The notes below the pieces were generated by a model that was not told the DNA's origin, searched no databases, and was given only the letters and a program-made list of their open reading frames with translations. The position numbers and the translations under genes were made by a program. DNA of 64,000 bases, from positions 2,046,001 to 2,110,000 of the forward strand of contig NZ_CP132985.1 of assembly GCF_003286595.3 (NCBI RefSeq). The letters run 5' to 3'. Origin of the DNA: Aerococcus mictus. Its GTDB lineage: Bacteria; Bacillota; Bacilli; Lactobacillales; Aerococcaceae. Positions 7,660 through 16,511 of the stretch are shown here, piece by piece (position 1 is the stretch's first letter; each line of letters opens with the position of its first letter).

Positions 7660-10371
7660 GTGCCAGTCAAAAAGTTGGAAGCCAATATCACCCAATCCAT
7701 GGTCAAAGAAGAAGTTCATGTCTTAAAGGAAATCCTTGATGACACCACCCATAAGATGGTGGGGGACCAAGTCTTTGAAATGATCCAAGGTTTGGTTGAC
7801 CTCTCCATGAAAGAAGACTACAAGCAACTGGAAAGTGTCGTCGCCCAGCTCAGTAACGATGAAATGGTGGTTGTTTCCCGCTATTTTTCGATTTTGCCGC
7901 TACTAATTAATATTTCTGAAGATGTCGATTTCGCCTATGAAATCAACTATCAAAACAATACCGACCAAGACTACCTGGGTAAACTCGCCTTAACCATTGA
8001 CCGGGTCAGCCAAAGTGACCAGGCCAAGGAAATTCTCGAACACGTCAATGTGGTTCCCGTCCTAACGGCCCATCCGACCCAAGTCCAACGTAAGACCATA
8101 CTGGAATTGACCAATCAAATCCACCACCTCTTGCGTAAGTACCATGACGTCAAAGCTGGCGTAGTTAACCGCGACAAATGGTATACCGACTTGCGCCGCT
8201 ATGTTGAAATTATTATGCAGACGGACATTATCCGGGAAAAGAAACTCACCGTCCGTAATGAAATCACCAATGTGACCGCCTACTATAACAATTCCTTAAT
8301 CCGGGCCATCACCAAGTTGAGCCGGCAATACCGCCACTTAGCGGCTCAAAAGGGGATCGAGCTCGACCAAGCCAAACCCATCACCATGGGTATGTGGATT
8401 GGGGGCGACCGCGACGGCAACCCTTACGTTACCGCCGAAACCTTGCTTCTGTCTGCCACCACCCAAAGCGAAGTCATCCTCAATTACTACATTGACAAGG
8501 TCCATAAACTCTACCGCAACTTCTCCCTGTCCACTACCCTAGTAGACATTAGCCCCGCCATGGAAGCTTTGGCAGCCAAGTCTAATGACAAGTCCATTTA
8601 CCGGGAGAATGAGCCTTACCGCCGGGCTTTCCACTATATCAAGGCTAAACTCGAACAGAACTTAGTCGAAGTCAAAAACGGCCTAAAAAGAGATGACCAG
8701 GCCCCAACCCCAAGCTACCAAAATGCGGAAGCCTTTAAAGCTGACCTCTTAGTGATTAAGGAGTCACTACTAGCCCATGGCGAAGACGCTCTTTTAACCG
8801 GGGACTTCAATGAGTTAGTAGAAGCCATCGATATTTTTGGCTTTTACCTAGCCACTATCGATATGCGTCAAGATTCCAGTGTCAATGAAGCCTGCGTGGC
8901 GGAATTATTGAAGTCAGCTAAGATCGTCGACGACTATTCCTCGCTCTCGGAACCAGAAAAAGTTAAAGTCCTCCTCAAAGAATTACTGGAAGACCCCAGA
9001 CCTCTATCTTCGGCCCATAGCGAAAAATCTGAGCTCTTGGAAAAAGAACTGAAAATCTTTAAGACCGCCCGTTTCTTAAAAGACCAACTGGGCGACCAAG
9101 TGATCAAGCAACATATTATCTCCCACACCGAGAGTGTCTCGGATATGTTCGAACTGGCCATTATGCTTAAGGAAGTAGGCCTGGTTGATCCTAAACAAGC
9201 TCGGGTCCAAATCGTTCCCCTCTTTGAAACCATCGAAGACTTGGAAAACGCCCAAGGAATTATGGAAGAATTTCTCAGCTATGACCTGGTTCAAAACTGG
9301 ATCAAAGCCAACCATGGCTACCAAGAAGTCATGCTGGGTTACTCTGACAGTAACAAGGACGGTGGTTACCTATCCTCCGTTTGGACCCTTTACAAGGTTC
9401 AACAAGAACTGACCCAACTCGGTGAAGACCACGGGATTAAGATCACCTTTATCCATGGTCGGGGCGGTACCGTGGGTCGTGGGGGTGGCCCTTCCTATGA
9501 AGCGGTCACTTCCCAACCTTTCGGCTCCATCAAGGACCGGATCCGTTTGACCGAACAAGGAGAAATTATTGAGAATAAATACGGTAACCAAGATGTGGCC
9601 TACTACAACCTGGAAATGTTAGTGTCGGCCGCCATTAGTCGGATCGTGCCGGGCTCCGTTGATAAGAAGGCTGACGTGGAAGACTTCTACCAAGACATGG
9701 ATGACATTGTCCACTATTCCAACGGGGTTTACCGCCACTTAGTCTTTGATACGCCGGAATTCTATGACTATTTCTTTGAAGCCACACCAATTAAGGAAGT
9801 ATCCAGCTTAAATATCGGGTCCCGTCCGGCTGCTCGTAAGACCATCACGGAAATCTCTGGTCTTCGGGCGATCCCCTGGGTCTTCTCCTGGTCCCAAACC
9901 CGGATCATGTTCCCAGGCTGGTATGGAGTTGGTTCCGCCTTCAAACACTTTATCGACCAAGATGCAGGCAACCTGGAAAAACTCCAAGCTATGTACCAAA
10001 GCTGGCCCTTCTTCCATTCCTTACTGTCCAATGTGGACATGGTTTTATCCAAGTCCAACATGAATATCGCCGAGCAATACGCTCAATTGGCAGAAAGCGA
10101 AGAAGTCCGCGCCGTCTTTACCACCATTCGCGATGAATGGCAATTAACCAAAGATATTCTCTTAGCCATTGAAAACCATAACGAATTCCTGGCTACCAAC
10201 CCCTCCTTACGGGCCAGCCTGGACTATCGTCTCCCTTACTTCAATGTCCTAAACTACATTCAAATTGAATTGATCAAACGCCTCCGTCATAATGAACTGG
10301 ATGAAGACTACGAAAAACTCATCCATACCACCATTAACGGAATCGCCACCGGTTTACGTAACTCCGGTTGA
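7660..10371 (+). CDS. ppc: Phosphoenolpyruvate carboxylase
   Basis: 903 aa, the full family length. It carboxylates PEP with bicarbonate to oxaloacetate and feeds aspartate synthesis where the TCA cycle is incomplete. Active-site motifs in order: [15 protein letters not shown] (catalytic His), [42 protein letters not shown] (glycine-rich loop) and SRPAARK. The C-terminus reads GLRNSG where most bacterial enzymes end in RNTG. Start is the GTG at 7660, 8 bp after AAAGGAG; an in-frame GTG at 7633 lacks a ribosome site. It is monocistronic, closed by a strong terminator. Confidence 0.97.
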   Translation: MPVKKLEANITQSMVKEEVHVLKEILDDTTHKMVGDQVFEMIQGLVDLSMKEDYKQLESVVAQLSNDEMVVVSRYFSILPLLINISEDVDFAYEINYQNNTDQDYLGKLALTIDRVSQSDQAKEILEHVNVVPVLTAHPTQVQRKTILELTNQIHHLLRKYHDVKAGVVNRDKWYTDLRRYVEIIMQTDIIREKKLTVRNEITNVTAYYNNSLIRAITKLSRQYRHLAAQKGIELDQAKPITMGMWIGGDRDGNPYVTAETLLLSATTQSEVILNYYIDKVHKLYRNFSLSTTLVDISPAMEALAAKSNDKSIYRENEPYRRAFHYIKAKLEQNLVEVKNGLKRDDQAPTPSYQNAEAFKADLLVIKESLLAHGEDALLTGDFNELVEAIDIFGFYLATIDMRQDSSVNEACVAELLKSAKIVDDYSSLSEPEKVKVLLKELLEDPRPLSSAHSEKSELLEKELKIFKTARFLKDQLGDQVIKQHIISHTESVSDMFELAIMLKEVGLVDPKQARVQIVPLFETIEDLENAQGIMEEFLSYDLVQNWIKANHGYQEVMLGYSDSNKDGGYLSSVWTLYKVQQELTQLGEDHGIKITFIHGRGGTVGRGGGPSYEAVTSQPFGSIKDRIRLTEQGEIIENKYGNQDVAYYNLEMLVSAAISRIVPGSVDKKADVEDFYQDMDDIVHYSNGVYRHLVFDTPEFYDYFFEATPIKEVSSLNIGSRPAARKTITEISGLRAIPWVFSWSQTRIMFPGWYGVGSAFKHFIDQDAGNLEKLQAMYQSWPFFHSLLSNVDMVLSKSNMNIAEQYAQLAESEEVRAVFTTIRDEWQLTKDILLAIENHNEFLATNPSLRASLDYRLPYFNVLNYIQIELIKRLRHNELDEDYEKLIHTTINGIATGLRNSG

Positions 10372-10380
10372 TCCTTAAAT

Positions 10381-10432
10381 AAAAAAGTGTTTCCCAAAAG
10401 CTTAAATTACAGCTTTCCGGAAACACTTTTTT
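10381..10432. terminator. Bidirectional terminator between ppc and the DUF1129 gene
   Basis: 14-bp stem AAAAAAGTGTTTCC / GGAAACACTTTTTT around a 24-nt loop that itself contains AAAGCT/AGCTTT. Tails on both strands serve two convergent genes. Confidence 0.9.
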
Positions 10433-10447
10433 CAATTCTTTATTATT

Positions 10448-11161
10448 TTAATTCTTCCCCATAAATTGTCCTTGGAACCACCAGCGGGCAAGGAAGGCTA
10501 GGGCACCGATGGCGAGATATGCGAAAGGCGGTAAGGCCCCGTTCCAGGATGGAGGTAAGATAGCTAGGGCGCCGACCAAGATCAGCATCCACAAGCCGAC
10601 CACTAGAACCGAGAGCAAGATATAGCGACCAATGCCGCGTTTGCCCTTTTCTTGACTCATGTCGGGACTGTATTGGTTTAAGACTGCCATCGCTAAGCCC
10701 CCCATGACAAAGTTAACCACCAAAGCAGCCGGCCCAAAGGCGGTGGCTGAGTTAGCTTGGTTATTGGATAATAGGGCTGACAAGCCAGCGATAATAGAGA
10801 AGAGTCCGCCCACAAAGAGGGCCCCTTCTACCCAATGCATCCAGAAAGGTGCAGGGGCTAATTCCTTAGCGGTGGGTTGTTTTTCCAATTCTTCGGCGTA
10901 TTGGTAGGGTTGACCGTAGAGCTGTTGGGCGGTTTGGCCACTCGCTTGAGTCTCCACCAAGCTGGTTAAGATCTCATGGAGGACTTCGGTCTTATTCCGA
11001 CCGCGTAAGTCCTTATCTTTAATGGCCTTTTCAAATTGGAAGACAAATTCCTTATTGCGCTTGGTTAATTGAGGATAGAGGGTCTTATTTTCGGCTTCAT
11101 ATTGGTCGAGTTGGGCCTGGCGTTCGGCTGCTTGGTCGGTTTTTTTATCTTGATTGAACAC
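10448..11161 (-). CDS. DUF1129 family membrane protein
   Basis: 237 aa. The cytosolic N-terminal half contains LTKRNKEFVFQFEKAIKDK, typical of DUF1129. About four hydrophobic segments follow (WVEGALFVGGLFSIIAGLSA; ALVVNFVMGGLAMAVL; YILLSVLVVGLWMLILVGAL; FAYLAIGALAFLARWWF). Function is unknown; the family commonly follows ychF in Lactobacillales. Start is the GTG at 11161, since the GTG at 11170 lies inside the AGGAGGTG ribosome site. It begins 12 bp after ychF, so the two form an operon. Confidence 0.8.
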   Translation of the reverse strand: MFNQDKKTDQAAERQAQLDQYEAENKTLYPQLTKRNKEFVFQFEKAIKDKDLRGRNKTEVLHEILTSLVETQASGQTAQQLYGQPYQYAEELEKQPTAKELAPAPFWMHWVEGALFVGGLFSIIAGLSALLSNNQANSATAFGPAALVVNFVMGGLAMAVLNQYSPDMSQEKGKRGIGRYILLSVLVVGLWMLILVGALAILPPSWNGALPPFAYLAIGALAFLARWWFQGQFMGKN

Positions 11162-11173
11162 GACGTCCACCTC

Positions 11174-12271
11174 CTAAACATTGAAGCGGAAGAGCATGAC
11201 GTCGCCGTCTTGGACCTCATAGTCCTTGCCTTCCGAACGGTAGCGGCCAGCTTCCTTGCAGGCTTGGATACTGCCGTATTCGACCAAATCATCGTAGTGG
11301 ACGGTTTCTGCACGAATAAAACCACGTTCAAAGTCGGAGTGAATAATCCCCGCTGCTTGAGGCGCATGCATGCCCTTCTTAAAGGTCCAGGCCCGGACTT
11401 CTTGTTCCCCGGCCGTAAAGTAGGTGGCTAGTCCTAGTAACTTGTAAGCTTGTTGGATCAAGACATCTAAGCCGGATTGGTCCATGCCCAAGTCTTCTAG
11501 GAACATGTCGCGGTCTTCCTCATCCATGGTGGCTAGGTCTTCTTCTAACTTAGCTGAAACCACCACCACTTCGGACCCTTCTGCTTGGGCTAATTGGCGG
11601 ACTTGCTTGACATAGTCATTGTCCCCATCACTAGCATCATCTTCGCTGACGTTAGCCACATAGAGGACCGGTTTCATGGTTAAGAGGAATAATTGCTTAG
11701 CTACCGCCTCTTCTTCTTCGTTGAAGTCAACGGTCCGGGCTGGTTTCCCCGCTTCTAAGGCTTCCTTTAATTTCTTCAGGGTGTTGGCCTCGGTCACGGC
11801 ATCGTGGTCTTTAGACTTAGCCATTTTTACCGCTTTTTCATAGCGCTTATTGACACTTTCCAAGTCAGCTAGGACTAATTCCAAGTTAATGGTTTCGATG
11901 TCATCTTGGGGGTTGATGCCGCCAGAGACGTGGGTAATGTTCCCGTCATCAAAGCAACGGACCACGTGGCAGATGGCGTCCACTTCCCGGATGTTAGCTA
12001 AGAACTTGTTGCCTAATCCTTCCCCCTTGCTGGCCCCCTTAACAATCCCGGCAATATCGGTAAATTCAAAGGTAGTTGGGATGGTCTTTTTAGGTTGGTA
12101 GATTTCACTAAGCTTCCACAAACGTTGGTCGGGCACTTCCACAACCCCCACATTAGGGTCAATGGTCGCAAATGGGTAGTTAGCGGCTTCCACTTGGGAC
12201 TTGGTTATGGCGTTAAATAAGGTAGATTTCCCCACATTAGGCAAACCCACGATTCCTGCTGTTAAAGGCAT
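11174..12271 (-). CDS. ychF: Redox-responsive GTPase/ATPase YchF (OLA1 family)
   Basis: 365 aa. P-loop [13 protein letters not shown], switch region [19 protein letters not shown] with DxAG, a helical arm inserted around 130-200, and a C-terminal TGS domain ending [13 protein letters not shown]. YchF binds ATP in preference to GTP, associates with ribosomes and modulates stress responses. Its place beside yyzM and parB is the usual one near a Firmicutes origin. Confidence 0.96.
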   Translation of the reverse strand: MPLTAGIVGLPNVGKSTLFNAITKSQVEAANYPFATIDPNVGVVEVPDQRLWKLSEIYQPKKTIPTTFEFTDIAGIVKGASKGEGLGNKFLANIREVDAICHVVRCFDDGNITHVSGGINPQDDIETINLELVLADLESVNKRYEKAVKMAKSKDHDAVTEANTLKKLKEALEAGKPARTVDFNEEEEAVAKQLFLLTMKPVLYVANVSEDDASDGDNDYVKQVRQLAQAEGSEVVVVSAKLEEDLATMDEEDRDMFLEDLGMDQSGLDVLIQQAYKLLGLATYFTAGEQEVRAWTFKKGMHAPQAAGIIHSDFERGFIRAETVHYDDLVEYGSIQACKEAGRYRSEGKDYEVQDGDVMLFRFNV

Positions 12272-12379
12272 GGTTTTTCGGTCACTCTTTCTCTTTAAAA
12301 TTCATCATCTTCACTTAGCCAGTTCTTAGTTGCGGGCCAGCTTTTCGTCTGCAGCAGCTGGCGCCTATACTACTGGCGG

Positions 12380-12583
12380 TTACTTGCCTTGGTCATCATG
12401 GCCAATGACTTTTTTCATTTTCTTTTCAAATTCACGACGCGGCATCATGACAGATTGACCGCAGCCTTGGCACTTCATGCGGATATCAGCCCCCATTCGG
12501 ATCAACTTCCAGGCATTGGTCTTACACGGATGGGGCTTCTTCATTTCCACAATATCATTTAAATCATAATTCTTTTCAGCCAT
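12380..12583 (-). CDS. yyzM: DUF951 family small protein (YyzM-like)
   Basis: 67 aa. The conserved core is DIVEMKKPHPCKTNAWKLI and MKCQGCGQSVMMPRREFEK. Its Cys residues (HPC, CQGC) suggest a small zinc ribbon. Homologues lie between parB and ychF in many Firmicutes, as here. Function is unknown. The ATG at 12583 follows TGAGGTGAAGAAG; an earlier in-frame ATG at 12604 overlaps the parB end. Confidence 0.8.
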   Translation of the reverse strand: MAEKNYDLNDIVEMKKPHPCKTNAWKLIRMGADIRMKCQGCGQSVMMPRREFEKKMKKVIGHDDQGK

Positions 12584-12593
12584 CTTCTTCACC

Positions 12594-13559
12594 TCAATCA
12601 TCAAAACGAATGTCTAAAATATCCAAGATCCGGGTGAGGTCTTCTTGGGATAGGTATTCAATTTCAATCTTGCCGGCTTGGCCCTTGGGTTTAATCTGCA
12701 CATTGGTGCCGAACTTATCCATGAGGTGCTCTTCTCCTTCGAGTAAATAAGTTGGCTTTTCGGCCTTATTATTGGCCACTTTGGGAGCTGGTTGGACCGG
12801 TTCGTTAAGGTTTTGAACCATTTTCTCCAAGTGGCGGACGGTTATCCCTTCATCAACCACTTTCTTGGCCAGGCGGCTTTGGTCTTTCTTATTTTTCAAC
12901 CCTAACAAGGTCCGGGCTTGGCCCATGGAAAGTTTTTGGTTTTGGAGGAGCTCTTTGACATCTTCATTTAAGTCTAAGAGTCTCAAGGTATTGGCCAGGT
13001 GGGACCGGCTCTTGCCGAGACGTTTGGCGGCTTCAGCCTGGGTCAGGTCGAGTTCATCCATTAAGTTGCGGTAGGCCTGAGCCTCTTCTAGGGGCGTCAG
13101 ATCTTCACGTTGCAGGTTTTCAATGATGGCGGTCTCGATCATTTGAGCGTCGGTCATTTCCCGGACTAGGGCTGGAATCGTATCATAACCCGCTAGTTTC
13201 ATGGCCCGGAAGCGGCGTTCCCCGGCAATAATTTCATAGCCCTTAATGGCTGACTTTCTCAGGGTAATGGGTTGTAAGAGCCCTTGTTCTTCAATGGAAT
13301 CAGCTAATTCTTGCAGGGCGCTGGGGTCAAATTCGGTCCGTGGTTGGTAGGGGTTGGGACGAATCTCATCAAGAGGAATCTCTTGGACCTGGTCTTTGTG
13401 ACTTTCTCCTGGGCCGCTCTCACTCGCTTCGGCCTCTTGGGCTTCTTGGTCGATGGCTTGAGCCTGTTGAGTCAGGTCGGTGGCTTCATTATCGAAGGAG
13501 TCTCCGGGAAAGAGGGCCCCAATCCCCTTACCCAAGCCGCGATTTTTCTTATTGGTCAT
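12594..13559 (-). CDS. parB: Chromosome partitioning protein ParB (Spo0J)
   Basis: 321 aa. Box I IPLDEIRPNPYQPR and box II GERRFRAMKLAG make up the CTP-binding domain; the HTH is LTQAEAAKRLGKSRSHLANTLRLL for parS recognition. A linker and a C-terminal dimerisation domain end IRFDD. It loads onto parS near the origin and recruits ParA and SMC. It overlaps the parA stop by 11 bp. I found no canonical parS in the window by eye. Confidence 0.95.
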   Translation of the reverse strand: MTNKKNRGLGKGIGALFPGDSFDNEATDLTQQAQAIDQEAQEAEASESGPGESHKDQVQEIPLDEIRPNPYQPRTEFDPSALQELADSIEEQGLLQPITLRKSAIKGYEIIAGERRFRAMKLAGYDTIPALVREMTDAQMIETAIIENLQREDLTPLEEAQAYRNLMDELDLTQAEAAKRLGKSRSHLANTLRLLDLNEDVKELLQNQKLSMGQARTLLGLKNKKDQSRLAKKVVDEGITVRHLEKMVQNLNEPVQPAPKVANNKAEKPTYLLEGEEHLMDKFGTNVQIKPKGQAGKIEIEYLSQEDLTRILDILDIRFDD

Positions 13560-14313
13560 TTGCGAGCACTTCCTTTGCCAGTTGTAGGTAGACTTGCGCC
13601 CCTTTGGAACTCATATCGTAATCAATAATCGATTGGCCATAGGAGGGCGCTTCCGACAAACGCACATTACGCGGGATCAAGGTGTTATAGACCTTGTCAC
13701 CAAAGTATTTGCGAACTTCTTCCACCACTTCGTTGGCCAGGTTGGTCCGTGAGTCGAACATGGTCATCAAGACCCCTTCAATCTTCAAGTGGGGGTTAAA
13801 ATGTTTTTGGACCAATTGAATGGTATTAAGCAACTGGCTCAAGCCTTCCAGGGCATAGTATTCACTCTGTACCGGAATCAAGATCGCATCCGCCGCGGTA
13901 AAGGCATTAATGGTCAAGTGGCCCAAGGATGGTGGGCAATCGATAATGACATAGTCGTAATTTTCCTTGACCCCATCAATGGCCTGCTTCATCCGGGCTT
14001 CCCGGTGGGGGAGGTTAGTGAGTTCCACTTCCGCTCCCGCTAATTGGATGGTGGCTGGGACCAGGACCAGGTTTTCCCGCGATGATTGCTGGATGGTAGT
14101 CGCCATATCCACATCATTGACTAAAACGTCATAAATATCCCGTTCGACTTCCGCCTTAGAGATGCCTAAACCACTGGTGGCATTTCCCTGGGCATCACTA
14201 TCGACTAAGAGCACTTGTTTGTCTGAATAAGCCAGTGCAGCAGCTAAATTGACTGCTGTTGTCGTTTTACCGACGCCGCCTTTTTGATTGGCAATGGCAA
14301 TGACCTTCCCCAT
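13549..14313 (-). CDS. parA: Chromosome partitioning ATPase ParA (Soj)
   Basis: 254 aa. Deviant Walker A KGGVGKTTTAVN near the N-terminus, A' motif LLVDSDAQGNATSG, Walker B YVIIDCPPSLG. It is a DNA-binding ATPase switch acting with ParB and also influences DnaA. The ATG at 14313 was chosen because AGGAGG lies just upstream; the in-frame codon at 14337 has none. A terminator hairpin lies only 26 bp upstream of the start, at the end of a long structured leader. Confidence 0.96.
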   Translation of the reverse strand: MGKVIAIANQKGGVGKTTTAVNLAAALAYSDKQVLLVDSDAQGNATSGLGISKAEVERDIYDVLVNDVDMATTIQQSSRENLVLVPATIQLAGAEVELTNLPHREARMKQAIDGVKENYDYVIIDCPPSLGHLTINAFTAADAILIPVQSEYYALEGLSQLLNTIQLVQKHFNPHLKIEGVLMTMFDSRTNLANEVVEEVRKYFGDKVYNTLIPRNVRLSEAPSYGQSIIDYDMSSKGAQVYLQLAKEVLANDQ

Positions 14314-14339
14314 GATAATCCTCCTAAAACTTAGCAATG

Positions 14340-14363
14340 AAAAAAGGAACGAATGCGTTCCTT
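14340..14363 (-). terminator. Terminator just upstream of parA
   Basis: Perfect 8-bp stem AAGGAACG/CGTTCCTT with a CATT loop and a T run on the minus strand. A competing stem (14352-14357 with 14370-14375) could act as antiterminator. Confidence 0.75.
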
Positions 14364-14566
14364 AATCCCCGCATTTCTTCCAAGTTAATCATTAACTCTT
14401 CGCTATCTTTTCTACTGTATCCGTTAAGCGCTCTTCCCTCAATCAGGAAAAGCGGTCCTTAGCGTATCAAATAAGTCTGCCTGGACGATTGCTGAGCTTT
14501 GAAATTGGCCTAAAATCAACCGCTCCAGACCCCAGTCACGAGCTTAAAAACTTATTTGCATCGGTC
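14340..14566 (-). ncRNA. Candidate structured leader or small RNA upstream of parA
   Basis: From an extended -10 promoter (TGATACAAT) a transcript of about 225 nt would run to a strong terminator. Visible helices: 9-bp ACTTATTTG/CAAATAAGT (14550-14558 with 14468-14476) enclosing CTGGA-G-CGGTTG paired with CAATCGTCCAG; a 9-bp hairpin CGCTTTTCC/GGAAGAGCG; AGTTAA-TGA-TTAACT; then an AATGCG/CGCATT stem that excludes the terminator stem. It matches no riboswitch or T-box I can recall. It could be an attenuating leader for parA or a free-standing RNA. Confidence 0.5.
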
Positions 14567-14572
14567 TCTTTT

Positions 14573-14603
14573 ATTGTATCAAAAAAAGCTTGACTTTGCT
14601 CAA
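14573..14603 (-). promoter_or_regulatory. Extended -10 promoter for the parA leader
   Basis: Minus-strand TGA-TACAAT (-10 at 14573-14578) with TTGAGC at 14598-14603 at a long 19-bp spacing. The extended TGn motif makes the spacing tolerable. Confidence 0.5.
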
Positions 14604-14634
14604 GAAATATTAGCTCTTCCACTACGACTTACCC

Positions 14635-15441
14635 TTAGAGGTAAAGGTCCCGTTTAGAAAAATAAACCACCGCTCCATAATCGACCACCAGACTAGCCAC
14701 CACCATCACTAATGACGACATGAGAAAATAATGGGTATTTGAACAAATCTTATCCGGATCATAAACAGTAAATAAGGTGGCATAATCCAGCCAATCCAGC
14801 TGCTTAGATAATTTCCGAAAAACATCGGCCAGGTAAAAATACAAGACCAGGGGTGTAGAATAGGCCAAGGCCTGGTTACTGTTGTCACTGATCACACTCA
14901 GTAACAAGCACAAGGACCCTATCAACATAAAGAGGGCCAGCAATTCCCCGTTAATCTTCGCCAGGTCAAAAAAGTCAAAGACTTGGTCCGGTAAAAAGAC
15001 TTTACCAACTAAAGCCCCAAGGAAGGCCACTAAGGCCAGGAAAAATAAGACCCCTTTAAAGACTAGGATTTGGCTCATTAAGAACTGCTTTCTCGAAACC
15101 GAAGCATTGAGGAAATAGACTAAGGAAGTATCCCCCAGAAGTTTAGCTGTCAAGCGGACCGCTAAAACAATGACCACCATCATGAAAATGTAAATGGCAA
15201 TGGAATTATAGAAATTAATGTAAAGATAGTCGTTGACATTAGTCACATCCCCCTCCATGCCAAAGGCCATCAACATGTTGTCAGGCAGGCCTTTGAGCAT
15301 GTAGGCATAGCCAGCATTACTATTGACCCAAGGAAAGACCGCTAACAGAGATACTTCTGCAATGAAGACTAATAGGGTCACCAGGGTCAAAAAGCTTCGA
15401 TTCATTTTTAAGGCAGTTTGACAGATCACTTTTACAGGCAT
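14635..15441 (-). CDS. ABC-2 type exporter permease
   Basis: 268 aa with six predicted membrane segments, starting SFLTLVTLLVFIAEVSLLAVF and including IAIYIFMMVVIVLAVRL, ILVFKGVLFFLALVAFLGAL, LLALFMLIGSLCLLLSVIS and the last one near the C-terminus. A large loop after segment 1 is typical of ABC2 permeases. It starts 2 bp after the ATPase gene stop with GGGGAGGG as ribosome site, so the pair forms one exporter. Substrate unknown; such pairs often handle peptides, antibiotics or lipids. Confidence 0.8.
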   Translation of the reverse strand: MPVKVICQTALKMNRSFLTLVTLLVFIAEVSLLAVFPWVNSNAGYAYMLKGLPDNMLMAFGMEGDVTNVNDYLYINFYNSIAIYIFMMVVIVLAVRLTAKLLGDTSLVYFLNASVSRKQFLMSQILVFKGVLFFLALVAFLGALVGKVFLPDQVFDFFDLAKINGELLALFMLIGSLCLLLSVISDNSNQALAYSTPLVLYFYLADVFRKLSKQLDWLDYATLFTVYDPDKICSNTHYFLMSSLVMVVASLVVDYGAVVYFSKRDLYL

Positions 15442-15442
15442 C

Positions 15443-16321
15443 TTATTCGCCCTCCCCGTAATATTTTTGAAAAATCTCGCGTAAAGTCACCTTTTCACAA
15501 TCCAAAGCAAGAATGTCGTGTTGGGCTAATTCGCGGACTAGGTGATTGCAATCGCCCAAAAGAGCCAGCCGGTAAGTCTGATTTCCTAAGTCCTCGACCC
15601 CACTTAGGTTGGGACTAAGGCCTTCCTTATCGCCCAACTTCACTAGCAAAAAGTCTTGCATTTCCGCATGGAGTTCTGCGATTGAGAGTTCTTTAACGAT
15701 TCTTCCCGCTTTGATGATACAAATGTCATCCGCAATCCGCTCAACCTCCTCCAAGACATGGGAAGAGAGAAAGATGGTTTTCCCCTTGGCCTTTTCCTCC
15801 TTTAAGAGCTGGATCAATTCTTCCTGCATGAGGGGATCTAGGCCCGTACTGGGTTCATCCAAGATAATAATGTCAGGATCACACATAAAGCAAGCCACCA
15901 GGGCCAGTTTCTGCTTCATCCCCTTGGACATCTTGGGGATAGGAATGTCCATGTTTAAATGGAAACGCTCGATTAGACTTTGAGCCCGGCTGGGATTTGG
16001 GTCATGGTGGATCTTCCCCTGCATAGCCAGGAAATCTTGGGCTGATAAGCCACTGGGAAAGACAATTTCTCCAGGCAAGTAACCCAGCTTATCCTTGACC
16101 CGGTCTGCTTCCTGCCAGCAATCATAACCATTAATAGTCAAAGACCCCGAGTCTGCCTTTAAAAATCCCATCAGATGGCGGATAGTGGTCGATTTTCCCG
16201 CCCCATTCGGTCCGATAAAACCCATCACTTGTCCGGCATCGACTTCAAGGCTAAGGTCAAAGATACCCTTCTTATTCTTAAAAGACTTGGTCACATGATC
16301 AATTTTAATCAAGTGCTTCAC
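15443..16321 (-). CDS. ABC transporter ATP-binding protein (exporter, CcmA type)
   Basis: 292 aa. Walker A GFIGPNGAGKSTTIRH, Q-loop LGYLPGEI, signature MSKGMKQKLALV (MSKGM in place of LSGGQ, common in CcmA exporters), Walker B DIIILDEPSTGLDP, H-loop FLSSHVLEEVERI. The C-terminal 80 residues form the accessory domain of drug or peptide exporters. Partner permease directly downstream. Confidence 0.88.
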   Translation of the reverse strand: MKHLIKIDHVTKSFKNKKGIFDLSLEVDAGQVMGFIGPNGAGKSTTIRHLMGFLKADSGSLTINGYDCWQEADRVKDKLGYLPGEIVFPSGLSAQDFLAMQGKIHHDPNPSRAQSLIERFHLNMDIPIPKMSKGMKQKLALVACFMCDPDIIILDEPSTGLDPLMQEELIQLLKEEKAKGKTIFLSSHVLEEVERIADDICIIKAGRIVKELSIAELHAEMQDFLLVKLGDKEGLSPNLSGVEDLGNQTYRLALLGDCNHLVRELAQHDILALDCEKVTLREIFQKYYGEGE

Positions 16322-16449
16322 CCCCGAATAACTTCATTCTTAGGATAACTTGCTGGATTCTTCTAGGAAGGTTTCCTCAACAAGTCCCTTATATTTGAAT
16401 AAAATTATACTCTAAAATATATAATTTGAAACCCCTATTTTTAGCCAAG

Positions 16450-16485
16450 AAAAAAAGAGAGCCGGTCCCAAAAGACCAACTCTCT
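16450..16485 (-). terminator. Terminator of the flippase gene
   Basis: Stem AGAGAG..GGTC / GACC..CTCTCT followed by a T run on the minus strand. Confidence 0.85.
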
Positions 16486-16511
16486 AGAAAATTCTTTAGA
16501 TGACTTCACTG

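Noticed and set aside
14340..14566. T-box leader before parA
   Set aside because: No GGTGGNACCGCG antiterminator sequence and no downstream aminoacyl or amino-acid gene.
16485..16500. Another TAGAA-type palindrome near the flippase terminator
   Set aside because: TAGAAAATTCTTT does not complete the TTCTA arm and lies downstream of a gene, not at a promoter.
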